A stretch of 64,000 bases of DNA, taken from Trichomonas vaginalis G3 (Eukaryota > Parabasalia > Trichomonadida > Trichomonadidae). Shown here in pieces: positions 37,727-47,049 of this stretch. The translations under genes were made by a program, and so were the position numbers. The stretch's first letter is position 1; every line of letters begins with the position of its first letter. Under the pieces are notes generated by a model. The model saw only the letters and a program-made list of their open reading frames with translations. It was not told where the DNA came from and did not search any database. The stretch is taken from positions 15,943,962-16,007,961 of the forward strand of contig NC_067208.1 in the NCBI RefSeq assembly GCF_026262505.1, read 5' to 3'.

Positions 37727-38524
37727 TTATTCTTGACTTTGTTGTTCCATTTGTTGCATTTGTTGTTCTTGAGCTATTTGTTGTTGAAGTTGTTCTTGTA
37801 ATACAATACTTTCACCAGTTGCATCTTCCAATTCGAAACTTTCTGCCGTCATTGACAAATACATAGGACATAAAAGTTTTACAGGAACAAAGTTTGCGTC
37901 AACTAATGTCAACGTTATACTTGCCAAAGTGTTTGAGTTCACTAAGGTTGAAAATTCTGCATTCGAATGAACAATAGGCAAACCAGCAGAGAAAGTATTG
38001 TTTATACGCATAAGTATCTTTTGGTCATAATAGTTTCTGTCGACATTCGAATAACACTTTGAACCTAAGTTTGAAACAATATATAAGATTGGTGTGCTTA
38101 ATGTCAATGGAATAGACATTCCTTGTATGACACCTTTTCCTGTTATAGGAAACTGTTGGTAGTAAAAACCAGAAATAAGTTTTGTATTATAGCTCATATC
38201 GTTTATAGTAAACTCAGTCGGACATCCAAACATAATGAAACCTGCTCTAGTTGCAGCACATGTTACACCCGTACTTAAAGTATTAAATAAGTCAACAAAA
38301 CCTGTTGATGGTATATCTGAGTAAGTATCTTCAAAGGAGTATTTTTTACCATTCACAACAATAAAGTCTTCTGGTGTCAAAAGAGCAAAACAGGCTTTAG
38401 TCGTCATTGTGTTTAAGGTCAGTTTACAATATCGTCCTTGAGGACTTTGTAAGTTTGTTGTTATAGAATTATATGACTCAGGGTTTTTAGTCGTAATAGT
38501 ATAAACCATTATGTCTTCTGCCAT
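37727..38524 (-). CDS. Penton-like minor capsid protein
   Basis: This 265-residue protein has an ATG at 38524. It is beta-rich throughout. The segment ITLTLVDANFVPVKLLCPMY near residues 206-225 matches the C-terminal strand pair of 15918-16598 (FRLVDFQGEPVELKAPV) and of polinton pentons. A Gln/Glu-rich helical tail follows (EQLQQQIAQEQQMQQMEQ). It sits four bases from the next gene and near the major capsid gene. It is probably the pentameric vertex protein. The frame is whole. Confidence 0.65.
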   Translation of the reverse strand: MAEDIMVYTITTKNPESYNSITTNLQSPQGRYCKLTLNTMTTKACFALLTPEDFIVVNGKKYSFEDTYSDIPSTGFVDLFNTLSTGVTCAATRAGFIMFGCPTEFTINDMSYNTKLISGFYYQQFPITGKGVIQGMSIPLTLSTPILYIVSNLGSKCYSNVDRNYYDQKILMRINNTFSAGLPIVHSNAEFSTLVNSNTLASITLTLVDANFVPVKLLCPMYLSMTAESFELEDATGESIVLQEQLQQQIAQEQQMQQMEQQSQE

Positions 38525-38528
38525 TTAC

Positions 38529-38804
38529 TTAGCAAATAAATTTTAATGAAATGTTGTGGTCGTCAAATATTTTTATAACGTCTGGGAAACTATATTTTAA
38601 GTTCAACGTTTCACCTCCTTTCATAACGTATATCTTGTCAATGACATTATATGAAACACCACAGCAACCAATGTCGGGTTCTATTTCTTTGATGTTTATA
38701 TCGTCTGCCTCTGTCAAAAGTTTCAATAGTTCTTTCAAAACTTCATGAGGTGCAATGACATATGAGTTCACTTTTACAGGGTTGTGTTCGACCAAGTTTA
38801 ACAT
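38529..38804 (-). CDS. Maverick hypothetical protein
   Basis: This 91-residue protein has VLKELLKLLTEADDINIKEI, then a Cys-Cys strand (PDIGCCGVSYNVIDKIYVMK) and GGETLNLKYSF. It parallels the second half of 16795-17409 in element A. It abuts the penton-like gene, so it is likely a capsid-associated factor. No named family was recognised. Confidence 0.45.
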   Translation of the reverse strand: MLNLVEHNPVKVNSYVIAPHEVLKELLKLLTEADDINIKEIEPDIGCCGVSYNVIDKIYVMKGGETLNLKYSFPDVIKIFDDHNISLKFIC

Positions 38805-38809
38805 TATAC

Positions 38810-39109
38810 TTAAAGCTTGACAAATCTTCTCCCTGAGTTTTGAAGTTTGTCTTTCAGTTGTTGGTAGTCGTTTCGAATATCTGCAACAGAACTTAAGTCT
38901 CTGTTAACTTCAGGATATGTTGGTTCTTTTACAGGAACAATTGTTATACCATCTTCGTCTTCGTATGGTTTCCCACTTTCAACATCTCTGTCTTTGACAT
39001 TGACAATAACACTTTGACTGTTTGTTTGAGTTGGTGAATTTAGCTTCACATCTGCCACCGCCATTAAACCTTTTGAAACACTTACGCTTCTATTTTTCGG
39101 AAATGACAT
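38810..39109 (-). CDS. Small Maverick protein with polar linker
   Basis: The ATG at 39109 (99 residues) is preferred over a longer frame because it follows TTCTAAGTAAA, the same context that precedes the penton-like ATG (GCTAAGTAA). The product is polar with Pro/Glu/Asp (DEDGITIVPVKEPTYPEVNR) and a helical end (DYQQLKDKLQNSGRRFVK). Six bases separate it from 38529-38804. It may correspond to the first half of 16795-17409. Confidence 0.45.
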   Translation of the reverse strand: MSFPKNRSVSVSKGLMAVADVKLNSPTQTNSQSVIVNVKDRDVESGKPYEDEDGITIVPVKEPTYPEVNRDLSSVADIRNDYQQLKDKLQNSGRRFVKL

Positions 39110-39127
39110 TTTACTTAGAATAAAAAG

Positions 39128-39361
39128 ATGGACGTATTCGGATATCTTATTGAATTGAAGCAGAACAAAGTTTATACTCACAAACAATACAAATACATTG
39201 ACAGAATAGTTCTTTACACAAACAATGGAAAATGTTATAGAATAGCAATATTTGCTGAACCAAAATATTTTCATAAAGCAAAGAAAGTTGGTATAACTGA
39301 AATGGTGAAAGTTCTTGAAGCAGACAAAAATATAACTTCAAAAACTGACCGATATTACTAA
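39128..39361 (+). CDS. Small basic Maverick protein
   Basis: This 77-residue protein, MDVFGYLIELKQNKVYTHKQ and onward, is rich in Tyr and Lys with beta strands (YIDRIVLYTNNGKCYRIAIF) and a helical end. Its start lies 18 bases from the divergent 39109 start. It may be a counterpart of 16559-16798; the resemblance is weak. Confidence 0.4.
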   Translation: MDVFGYLIELKQNKVYTHKQYKYIDRIVLYTNNGKCYRIAIFAEPKYFHKAKKVGITEMVKVLEADKNITSKTDRYY

Positions 39362-40313
39362 AGGAAAGTTTATAATACAATATTATGTCAAAACTGGCGT
39401 ACTGTCAATATTTGACGAGAGAAGTCAGTCAAGAACAACTACTGACCTGCTGCCAAAATCTGCTCGATGGAAGCTGTCGTTATGCCAATCTGAGGAGCCC
39501 CAGCAGGTTTCATCGAACGAATCTTCAAAAGAGCATCTTCCGTGAAAAGTGCTATTGGTTTTGTAAACTTCTTTGCTCTCAATTCATCTGGACCGTCTCT
39601 GTCACCAGTATATTGTATTTGTACAGTACCAACAGTTGAAATACCACCCATAAAGTCTTCTGAGTCAGCAAATGGAATGCCAAGCCAAAAGTTTGAACGG
39701 TCTCCATTTGTATATTGAGTTTTTTGACCTCCTGTATGAGTCCATACCTTCACATATGGCATAATAGAACTTTGCATTTCAGGGTTAATGGTTGTTGTGA
39801 AGTTGTTGTTAAAGTTCATAGCATCTAATGTCAAGTTGTATGACCTCATATCCTCAACTGTAGAATATTCTTCTCTTGGATAATATTTGCCATCTATGTT
39901 TATATGATATTTAATACCAGGGTTGTAGAAACAAGAATAGTCATTTATAGTTCGTCTGAACAGTACAAACATAGTATCTGCATGTTTCATTGCAGTTGTT
40001 AAAGCAATATCTGTTCTTGCACCTGCGGCTCCTGGATTTTGGTTTCCAACTTCACCTGCAAAGTCTTTGACAGATATTTGTGTGTATAGGAACATAAGTG
40101 GAACTGCAATATATTTGGCAGCTAAAGCATTTGAAATATCTGGGTCCAACATATAGACTGCAAGTCTGCTTTCTATTCTCTTGCATTCAAATTTTTCGCA
40201 TGTGAACTTAACTGGGTCCCAAGCAGTATTGTTGTCTGCTGTTCCTGAGAAGTAGTAGTTTACTTCAGTGTTGAGGTTTGAGAAACCAAAGTCTAAGTCA
40301 ACTTTCTCTTTGC

Positions 40314-41365
40314 TATCTCATACCGAAATGGCTCACCAAAAAGGTGACATTTTTGGCGCCAATAATTTGATTTTTCTGATTCTTTCTATTTAGATATATT
40401 TATTTAATATTCATATTCCTTTATATTGCCTCATATTATTTCCCATTTTTAATCATATTATACAAATCTTTAATAATTTTTAATGTTTTGAGCTTCAAAA
40501 TCTTGTTCTAACTATTTTCATTCATATATCCTAGAAAAAATTAAAAAGTTTTTTAGAAATAAAAATGTTTGTATGTAAAGTATTGAAAATATTCTAGATG
40601 AGAAGACATTCTCCAGAAGAGATTGATATTGATTGGCTTTGTGAAGCCATCACAAAATCAAATAATGGAGTTAAGTTAACTGATATTTGCGCGAAAGCTA
40701 AAATAAATCATGAAGGCAGAGTTATATATAATCATACTATCTTAAAGTATTCCTAGAAATTTCCAAAATTAACCGAAATATAACTGTACAGAATTACTAT
40801 TTTCGAGATAAAATTCATATGGAAATACTAATTCATAACGCTTTATGTTATATAAAATTTAATTTATAAAAATTTCAAAATAAATCAAATTTAACACAAT
40901 GAATATAACTGCAATCGAGTTTTTTGACGATTGATTCTTACGAGAAGTTTTCCAAACTTTGAGTTAATGTCAAGACATTAACTCAAAGTTTGGAAGTCTA
41001 ATAAGGGGAATTGTAGGCTATGAGGTACTGATTATATATCAGTGCCTCATAGCCTGCAATTCCCATTAGAAATCGGAGAAACTTTGTCCGCATAACTTAT
41101 GATGCGGACAAAGTTTCTCCCATTTCTACTTAGAATGAAAGGGCAAGAGGTATATAGGTACACTATATATCTCTTGCCCTTTCCTTCTTACCTAAAGACT
41201 TCCAATCTTATTTTTTTCCAATTTTTCCCCTAAATTTAAATCTTATATAATATAAATAAAATGCATAATATCAATCACAAAAATTAATGTTTATTTTTTT
41301 AATTAAAATTGCCGCGCAATTTAAGGTTTTCTGTCACTTTTTGTTAGCCATTTCGGTACGAAACA
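40314..41365. mobile_element. 1,052-bp insertion with inverted repeats and 16-bp target duplication
   Basis: The flanking 16 bp TCAACTTTCTCTTTGC occurs at 40298-40313 and again at 41366-41381. The ends are inverted: left TATCTCATACCGAAATGGCT and right (reverse complement) TGTTTCGTACCGAAATGGCT, continuing in imperfect form for about 34 bases through CAAAAA..GTGACA. The interior is AT-rich, with a 52-codon open piece near 40599 (MRRHSPEEIDIDWLCEAITK) and the hairpin array at 40950-41205. There is no full transposase, so it is non-autonomous. The superfamily is not assigned, because a 16-bp duplication is unusual. Confidence 0.8.
40950..41205 (+). repeat. Array of four consecutive long hairpins
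   Basis: Hairpin 1: arms 40950-40971 and 40974-40995, 22 bp perfect, 2-base loop. Hairpin 2: 41006-41032 and 41038-41064, 27 bp with two G-T pairs. Hairpin 3: 41067-41093 and 41102-41128, 27 bp with one mismatch. Hairpin 4: 41132-41157 and 41163-41188, 26 bp with one mismatch and one G-T pair. In addition TTGGAAGTCT (40990-40999) pairs with 41196-41205, so the set could close into a branched structure. The hairpins have unrelated stem sequences and short spacers. Confidence 0.92.
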
Positions 41366-42161
41366 TCAACTTTCTCTTTGCACCATTTTCCAAATGGTAT
41401 GCTGGCAGCTCCACCAGCTGTATCTGTAATAGTGAATGGGTCTTGTGTTGGTGCAATGACTAAGTTATTTTTGCTTGGAGTAAGTTCGATAGAAATTTTT
41501 CCTGCCCAGTTTGGCAAGTATCTTAAAAACCTGAAGATGAGGAAAGATGACAAAGGAACTCTAAGTTTCAGTTTTACTTTGGTTACTGCTGCTGCAGTTT
41601 GTCCAGAAAGGTTAACATAAACTCCTGGAACGTTAGGGTCAAGTCTTCTTATTTTCTCAATAGTTGCATACTGGTCTGTTTGTTCTCTAGCTTGTGGTTG
41701 TACTGAGTTTCTCAAAGCGAACCATTCATAGTTTGCCCATGTTACTGTTTGAACTAAGTCAGAGTTAGAATATATCTTATATCCCATGAAAACTTCTGGA
41801 GCATATTGGTATCCGACATAGAAAATTCCATTGCAACCTTTCTTGTCAGACAACTTGGCAGAAGGTTTTATTTCAATGTCTTGTTCCACGTATAAGAATG
41901 AGTTGTCAATAGAAATAATATGAAACCTGTCGCAAGCAATATCTACTGTTGTTGAAGAACCTTCTCCAAACTCACCTACGTTTCCATAAGAAACAGCAGT
42001 TGTATATTCGTAAGTTCCAGGAACTATTTCTGACCTTCTAATGGCATTGTCGCATTCGTTATACCATTCGGAAACATTTCCGTTCATGGCATCCAAAACT
42101 GTTGGCGTTATATTCTGAGCGGCGTACATTTCATATGGGTAAAAATATAGAATAGTTGGAT

Positions 42162-45100
42162 TTATGTGTCATAATAGAACCCACTCGTACCAAGCTTTAC
42201 TTTCTTCCTGACTGAGTTTTTAACTGAATCTTTAACTCTTCTTTTTCCTTCATTGCCACTACTTTCACTAGATGAAGTTACTTCTTCACTACTTTCACTT
42301 TGTTCTACTCTTCTCTTCTTCTTTGGTGTCGCTTTTGGTAACTTACCCTCTGCTTCAAGTTGTTGCATCTTTGCCTCATGTTCACCTAGTATGTTGTAAA
42401 TTTCCCATGTCCTTTTTGCCTTTGGACTCTGGTCGCCCATCTCAGGTAACCTATATCCTAGAAAGATTTTGTCATAGTTTGTATTTGAGTCTTCGCTTAT
42501 TGTTTGCATGACTCTTTCCTGAGTTTCCGGTTCAAGCTCTTCAAACAGAGCTTGTCCATATGGAATAAGCTCGTTTCCAAATATATGTTTTTGTAGCCAT
42601 TCTGGTTTTCTTTCCATGTAACCAATAATATCTTTTGTGAATGGGAAAGCTTTTACCCAACGTTTCAGTCTTGCGTCATTTATTTCTGTAGTTGGTTTTA
42701 TTTTGTCATGGAACATGTTTTTCAATACTAACATTTCATTTGGTACTGTCCATTTGAGTTTTCTTAAATATTCATCCCTTCTCAGTTCATTGTCTGCAAA
42801 GTAAGTTTTTATGACATTTTGCAAACTTTCGTTTGCAAGGTCATGTACAATAGGTTCTCTTCCTTCTCTCTCCCTAACTCTCTTTCTAAACTCTTCACCA
42901 AATATACCATCTCTATGGTTCTGTGTAGTTTTTTGAGATAAATGTTCTAGAACGTCAGGTGTTATATTTCCCTCAGCCATGTTCATTTCATACTGGTCCA
43001 AAATATCTGCATCTTTCATATCTTTCAATGGCATTAAAGCCGCGCTGAAAATACCCGTTATATCTGGTTCACCATTCACTTCCATTGCGTCTACAACTTC
43101 TTGGAATTGAGGTTGTAAGTTTATGAACCACCTATCCGGATTAGCTTTATGACCCCATCTCATTGTAGTTCCATAGTCTGCAGAAATAAAAGTAGGTTTG
43201 TTTCCATATTGGTTAGGTTCTGAATGAACTTTAAACAATGTTTCATTTCTATATGTTTTGTTGAAATTAAACCTTTTATTTTCACCGAGTTCAGCCAAAG
43301 ATTGAACGTTATATGGTCGTAAGTAAAAAGGATTATTGTATTTGCGTACATTTTCTTTCAGTACTTCCATTCTATGCTGAATATTTTCATCTGATGTTGG
43401 AGTCTTTTGTATGTCGGTGAACATTTTTCGATATTCTTCTACTATGTCAGCCGAATTTTTCTTAGACTCTTGGAAAGATTCCATATTCACCTCATACTCT
43501 TGTTGAGGGTCAAGATTTTTCGGCTGTTCCAAATCTTCATCTAGTTCTGTGAAGTTAGTTTCCAAAGGAGGGACTTGTTCGTTTCCTTCAGGCTCTTCTA
43601 GCTGTTGTTGCTGAACTATTTCTTCCATGTCTGGTTGTATCTGAACTTCTTCCTGTTGAGTTTCTTGTACCTCATCTGCTGGCATTTCATATATTCCGAG
43701 ACCGTTTTTAACAAGTTCCCTATCTAAGTCATCCAGACTCATAAACCTTTCTTCTTTCGTTCCGTCTCTATTTTTTACGCGTTTCATGAAGAGAGTTGAA
43801 TTATCATTTAGCTCTGACATCAAATATCTCGGAGTAAATTCATTCATGTCATTTGGATGATATGCTATTAAATCATATCCCTTAGCGAGCTTGTATTTTC
43901 CAGGTTTGAGATTATATCCGATTTGATGCTGAACCATAAAGCTAAATAGGTTCGGGTCAGTATTTCCTTCCTTGAACTTTCTAATAGCTTCTTTATATCT
44001 GTCACTAAAGTCAAGAGTATCTGGGTAACCATAATCTTCCTTAAGCATTTTTAAGAATTCTTGGTTTCCTTTTTCTCTACTTCTTTTATGTCCTTGCTCT
44101 GTTTGTGGTTGTTGTTGTGCAGGGTTTTGAACTGTTGGTTGTTGTGTTGGTTGTTGTTGTTGTGCTGGATTTTGAACTGTTGGTTGTTGTGTTGGTTGTT
44201 GTTGTTGTGCTGGATTTTGAACTGTTGGTTGTTGTGCAGGGTTTTGAACTGTTGGTTGTTGTGTTGGTTGTTGTTGTTGTGCTGGATTTTGAACTGTTGG
44301 TTGTTGTGTTGGTTGTTGTTGTTGTGCTGGATTTTGAACTGTTGGTTGTTGTGCAGGGTTTTGAACTGTTGGTTGTTGTGCAGGGTTTTGAACTGTTGGT
44401 TGTTGTGTTGGTTTTAGTGCATGCCTGTGTCTGTGTCCATGTGACGATGTAAATGTTTTAGGTAGTCCTGGTGCAGGTGCTTCTCTTGGAGGGTTTGGTG
44501 GTATATAAGTTCCACCAGCTGGCACATATGTTCCATCTGCAGCATAATGTCCTACCTGACTTTTCGTTCTTAAGAAAGCATTTACTAGGTCTGTTTTGGT
44601 CTGTTGTAACTCTTTTTCTTGACTTTCCACAACAGTTGCTCTAACGGCGTCATAGGCACTTTGAACTGCCTGTCTCGTTGCTGCATCTGTTATTTTCGTC
44701 ATATTTTGTGCTACTTCTCTTAACTCTTTGTCGAAACCTTCAGACTTCAGTTTCTTTCCAGATGAGAAGTCGTTCACTAGTTTCACCTTACTATGAAGAG
44801 CTTCGAAGGCATTCTTAAAGTCAGCATTCATTAAAGCTTCATTTGAACTGTCTTCATCCGCTTGTATTTTTGTCCTTATTGACCCTATAAGTTGGGCTGC
44901 TTTAGCGTTGGCTTGGGCATCTAACCAGTCATTATTAGCTTTTATATATTCTGCGCTTTTCATTGCCTTTTGCATGGCTGCGTCGTTATTTTTACTTTCT
45001 TGTGCTAAGTTTTCATACTGTACGGTTTGGTTTTGCAACTGTAAAAGTTTTTCTGCCTTTACATTTGCTTCAACTTCTTTTTTATACTTATCGCTATCCA

Positions 45101-45593
45101 TATATGTCTTCATGGCTTTTTGTTTTATCTCTTCATCTTTCAGTACTTTATATTGAGTAGTATGGTTTTTCAAATTTATAACATCTTGTTCCATTTTTGC
45201 TACTTCTGCTGCTTTTTCTGACACTTTTTTCGCATATTCCTCTGTACTTAGTTCTTTCAGTTGTTCTTCTTTCTTCTTTTTCTCTACGTTTAACTCATTG
45301 AGTTTCTTTGTGTGTCTGTCATATTCTAGTTTCTTTTCGTTTTCACTTATTTGTTTCTGTATGTCTATGTTTGACTTTTTGACATCTGTTATTTGATTTT
45401 TGAGTGAACTCAAATTCATTTGACTTTGAGGGTTATAAGCTGTTCCGTCTGCAGCTCCACCATAGCCTGCCATTTTCGCTAAAAGTGCCGCTCTTAAACC
45501 TCCACTCTGTGCACCAATAACTCGGTTTAAAAGCATAGGGTTGCTTGACATTTGTTGCAACATAGTGGGGTCATTCATCATTTGTTGTTGCAA
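42162..45593 (-). CDS. Large Maverick coiled-coil protein with PTQQ repeats
   Basis: The visible frame is 1143 residues. The first codon is TTG and ATG codons follow four residues later; a short basic frame with a good initiator (TCACTTAAAATG, ATG at 45676) lies just upstream, so the true start is uncertain. Residues about 60-345 are a long coiled coil (KLNELNVEKKKKEEQLKELS). About 394-500 are repeats of TVQNPAQQ(QQPTQQ)P. An acidic Gln/Glu stretch follows, then a structured C-terminal domain of about 450 residues (RWGHKANPDRWFINLQPQFQ) and a basic Ser-rich end (PKKKRRVEQSESSEEV) with a PKKKRRV nuclear-localisation-like motif. It is probably a major internal or tegument-like protein; no family was recognised. 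Confidence 0.55.
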   Translation of the reverse strand: MQQQMMNDPTMLQQMSSNPMLLNRVIGAQSGGLRAALLAKMAGYGGAADGTAYNPQSQMNLSSLKNQITDVKKSNIDIQKQISENEKKLEYDRHTKKLNELNVEKKKKEEQLKELSTEEYAKKVSEKAAEVAKMEQDVINLKNHTTQYKVLKDEEIKQKAMKTYMDSDKYKKEVEANVKAEKLLQLQNQTVQYENLAQESKNNDAAMQKAMKSAEYIKANNDWLDAQANAKAAQLIGSIRTKIQADEDSSNEALMNADFKNAFEALHSKVKLVNDFSSGKKLKSEGFDKELREVAQNMTKITDAATRQAVQSAYDAVRATVVESQEKELQQTKTDLVNAFLRTKSQVGHYAADGTYVPAGGTYIPPNPPREAPAPGLPKTFTSSHGHRHRHALKPTQQPTVQNPAQQPTVQNPAQQPTVQNPAQQQQPTQQPTVQNPAQQQQPTQQPTVQNPAQQPTVQNPAQQQQPTQQPTVQNPAQQQQPTQQPTVQNPAQQQPQTEQGHKRSREKGNQEFLKMLKEDYGYPDTLDFSDRYKEAIRKFKEGNTDPNLFSFMVQHQIGYNLKPGKYKLAKGYDLIAYHPNDMNEFTPRYLMSELNDNSTLFMKRVKNRDGTKEERFMSLDDLDRELVKNGLGIYEMPADEVQETQQEEVQIQPDMEEIVQQQQLEEPEGNEQVPPLETNFTELDEDLEQPKNLDPQQEYEVNMESFQESKKNSADIVEEYRKMFTDIQKTPTSDENIQHRMEVLKENVRKYNNPFYLRPYNVQSLAELGENKRFNFNKTYRNETLFKVHSEPNQYGNKPTFISADYGTTMRWGHKANPDRWFINLQPQFQEVVDAMEVNGEPDITGIFSAALMPLKDMKDADILDQYEMNMAEGNITPDVLEHLSQKTTQNHRDGIFGEEFRKRVREREGREPIVHDLANESLQNVIKTYFADNELRRDEYLRKLKWTVPNEMLVLKNMFHDKIKPTTEINDARLKRWVKAFPFTKDIIGYMERKPEWLQKHIFGNELIPYGQALFEELEPETQERVMQTISEDSNTNYDKIFLGYRLPEMGDQSPKAKRTWEIYNILGEHEAKMQQLEAEGKLPKATPKKKRRVEQSESSEEVTSSSESSGNEGKRRVKDSVKNSVRKKVKLGTSGFYYDT
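44098..44416 (-). repeat. Tandem PTVQNPAQ-coding repeats
   Basis: Units of 27 and 45 bases alternate within 42162-45593 and encode TVQNPAQQP and TVQNPAQQQQPTQQP. About nine units are present. The near-identical bases imply recent expansion by slippage or unequal exchange. Confidence 0.88.
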
Positions 45594-45917
45594 CTGTTTT
45601 GTGGTGTCAGTTTTACTATTGGATGTTTCAATGCTCCCTTCCTCTTACGTATATTCTTACGTAGCTTACGTGGCATTTTAAGTGAAGTTAAAAAGCGGTT
45701 TTTGACAGATGTTTATATGACACTTTTTGTTCAGCATAAAAAACTACTCGGTCAAAGTGTTGTCAGTTTTGTAAAATAACCGTCTTATCTCATTCTATAA
45801 GGGGGAAAAGGCTTCTCAAAGTATACTTCCTTGGAACGCCTGTAACTTTTCCTGTAGCGACGATAGACCTTACTTGTCCGGACAAAGTTATACTATTTTG
45901 AGTGCTCTACAAAAAGT

Positions 45918-46103
45918 CAACGGCGACGACTCTCAAAAACCGTTGTGTAAAAAGTTTTACCGTTGGACAAAAAAGTATATATAGAAAACAAAAAACGTTT
46001 ATAGTTCATTCAATATTTGAGATAAACCGTTTTTCCAACGGTAACTATTAAATAAAATAAAAAATAGAGGGGGTCTCCGTTGACGAAAACGGTTTATCTC
46101 AAA
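45918..46103 (+). promoter_or_regulatory. CAACGG cluster and 26-bp inverted repeat upstream of 46111
   Basis: CAACGG (either strand) occurs at 45918, 45940, 45960, 46036 and 46077. The last two lie within an inverted repeat with arms 46016-46041 and 46077-46103, whose outer 18 bp (TTTGAGATAAACCGTTTT) are perfect. CAACGG fits the Myb consensus YAACKG, and Myb factors are the best-known specific transcription factors of T. vaginalis. The cluster ends eight bases before the ATG of 46111-47049. Function is inferred. Confidence 0.55.
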
Positions 46104-46110
46104 CTTTTCT

Positions 46111-47049
46111 ATGAGTGGTCCGAAAAAAACAGTTCATTTTTATCTAATGGAAGCCAACGCTGTTAACCACAATTCAAACATTAACAATTCTCAACCGCTA
46201 ACCAAAGCCAAAGCCCCACAACCTCCAAGAACTGGCACAGCGGTTAGAATAACCACCAAAAAGTCTAACAGCGAATTAAGAGAAATTCTTCAACAAATTT
46301 GCTCTAAATATCTCAAAGACGCCGAAGAAAACGCACAACCAGACGCTACATACAATACTCAGTTCTGTGAAGTTCTGAACAAAGCAATTACTAGTTCAAT
46401 TGAACTTACTAAGACAATTCCAAGTCCAATTGAGCTTAGTGATGTCTTAGTTCAGTATTTTCCAACATTTACTAAGCTTATAATGTTGAGAACTTTATAC
46501 CAAGTTCGTCAAAATCTTCCTCGTTACATCCAACGGTCATTCGACAAGAGAATTGCCGAATTCCATGTCTTTAGTTACGGATATGACGAAGATGAATACG
46601 TTGACGAGTTCGGAGACAACCGTACAAAATGGTTTGAATGTTATACGACAACACAATTTGAATTCGACTTTCTCGAATTCAACGCAGCAACCATTCATAT
46701 CATTGCTCTTTACCTTTCCGAACAACAACAAGACCTCGCAGATGGAGATGTTGTTACTGTCGTCATGAAAACTCCTGAACAATTCGGAAAAAAGAAGTCT
46801 CTAATTGCCAAATTCGTTCCAGGACATCATCTTTTCCAACGCACAGAAGTCTTCTGTATTCCTGGAACTAAGTTCTTTGTCAGGAGCGAACTCAAAGAAA
46901 GATATAATGTGTCATTCAATTACACATTATATAATGTTTTCGACCCAGAAGAAGGCTTCTTCCCAGAAGCAATGGAGGAGGAAGAAGAGGAGGAGGAAAT
47001 ACAAGACTCTATCCAAGAAGAGTCCTCCGAATTCACACCAGAAGACTAA
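46111..47049 (+). CDS. Maverick hypothetical protein with acidic tail
   Basis: This 312-residue protein starts with ATG after the Myb-site cluster. It has a polar N-terminus, a helical middle (LREILQQICSKYLKDAEENA), a beta-rich domain (FEFDFLEFNAATIHIIALYL) and a segment RTEVFCIPGTKFFVRSELKE that loosely recalls the EVLxPPGTxFxV strand of ADP-ribosyltransferases, then a Glu run (EEEEEEEEIQDS). No catalytic set can be shown. Its codons are richer in C than the genes to its left. It is the last Maverick gene before host sequence. Confidence 0.45.
   Translation: MSGPKKTVHFYLMEANAVNHNSNINNSQPLTKAKAPQPPRTGTAVRITTKKSNSELREILQQICSKYLKDAEENAQPDATYNTQFCEVLNKAITSSIELTKTIPSPIELSDVLVQYFPTFTKLIMLRTLYQVRQNLPRYIQRSFDKRIAEFHVFSYGYDEDEYVDEFGDNRTKWFECYTTTQFEFDFLEFNAATIHIIALYLSEQQQDLADGDVVTVVMKTPEQFGKKKSLIAKFVPGHHLFQRTEVFCIPGTKFFVRSELKERYNVSFNYTLYNVFDPEEGFFPEAMEEEEEEEEIQDSIQEESSEFTPED

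Larger units (their letters stand above)
39439..42129 (-). pseudogene. Maverick major capsid protein, interrupted by a 1,052-bp insertion
   Basis: The N-terminal part runs from ATG at 42129 (MYAAQNITPTVLDAMNGNVS), with YVEQDIEIKPSAKLSDKKG and the Arg/Leu strand VKLKLRVPLSSFLIFRFLRY. The C-terminal part (NALAAKYIAVPLMFLYTQIS, VLFRRTINDYSCFYNPGI, SNFWLGIPFADSEDFMGG) follows the insertion at 40314-41365. Both halves show the long alternating strands of a double jelly roll and match the plan of the capsid gene in element A. The host gene of the insertion is otherwise well preserved, so the insertion is recent relative to the coding decay seen elsewhere. Confidence 0.7.

Noticed and set aside
44061-44452. 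Leu/Cys/Trp- and Val-rich plus-strand frames of about 115 residues
   Set aside because: They are antisense readings of the PTVQNPAQ repeat block in 42162-45593.
46860-46905. ADP-ribosyltransferase assignment for 46111-47049
   Set aside because: Only the EVxxxPGTxF-like strand is similar; no Arg, Ser-Thr-Ser or Glu-x-Glu set could be shown.
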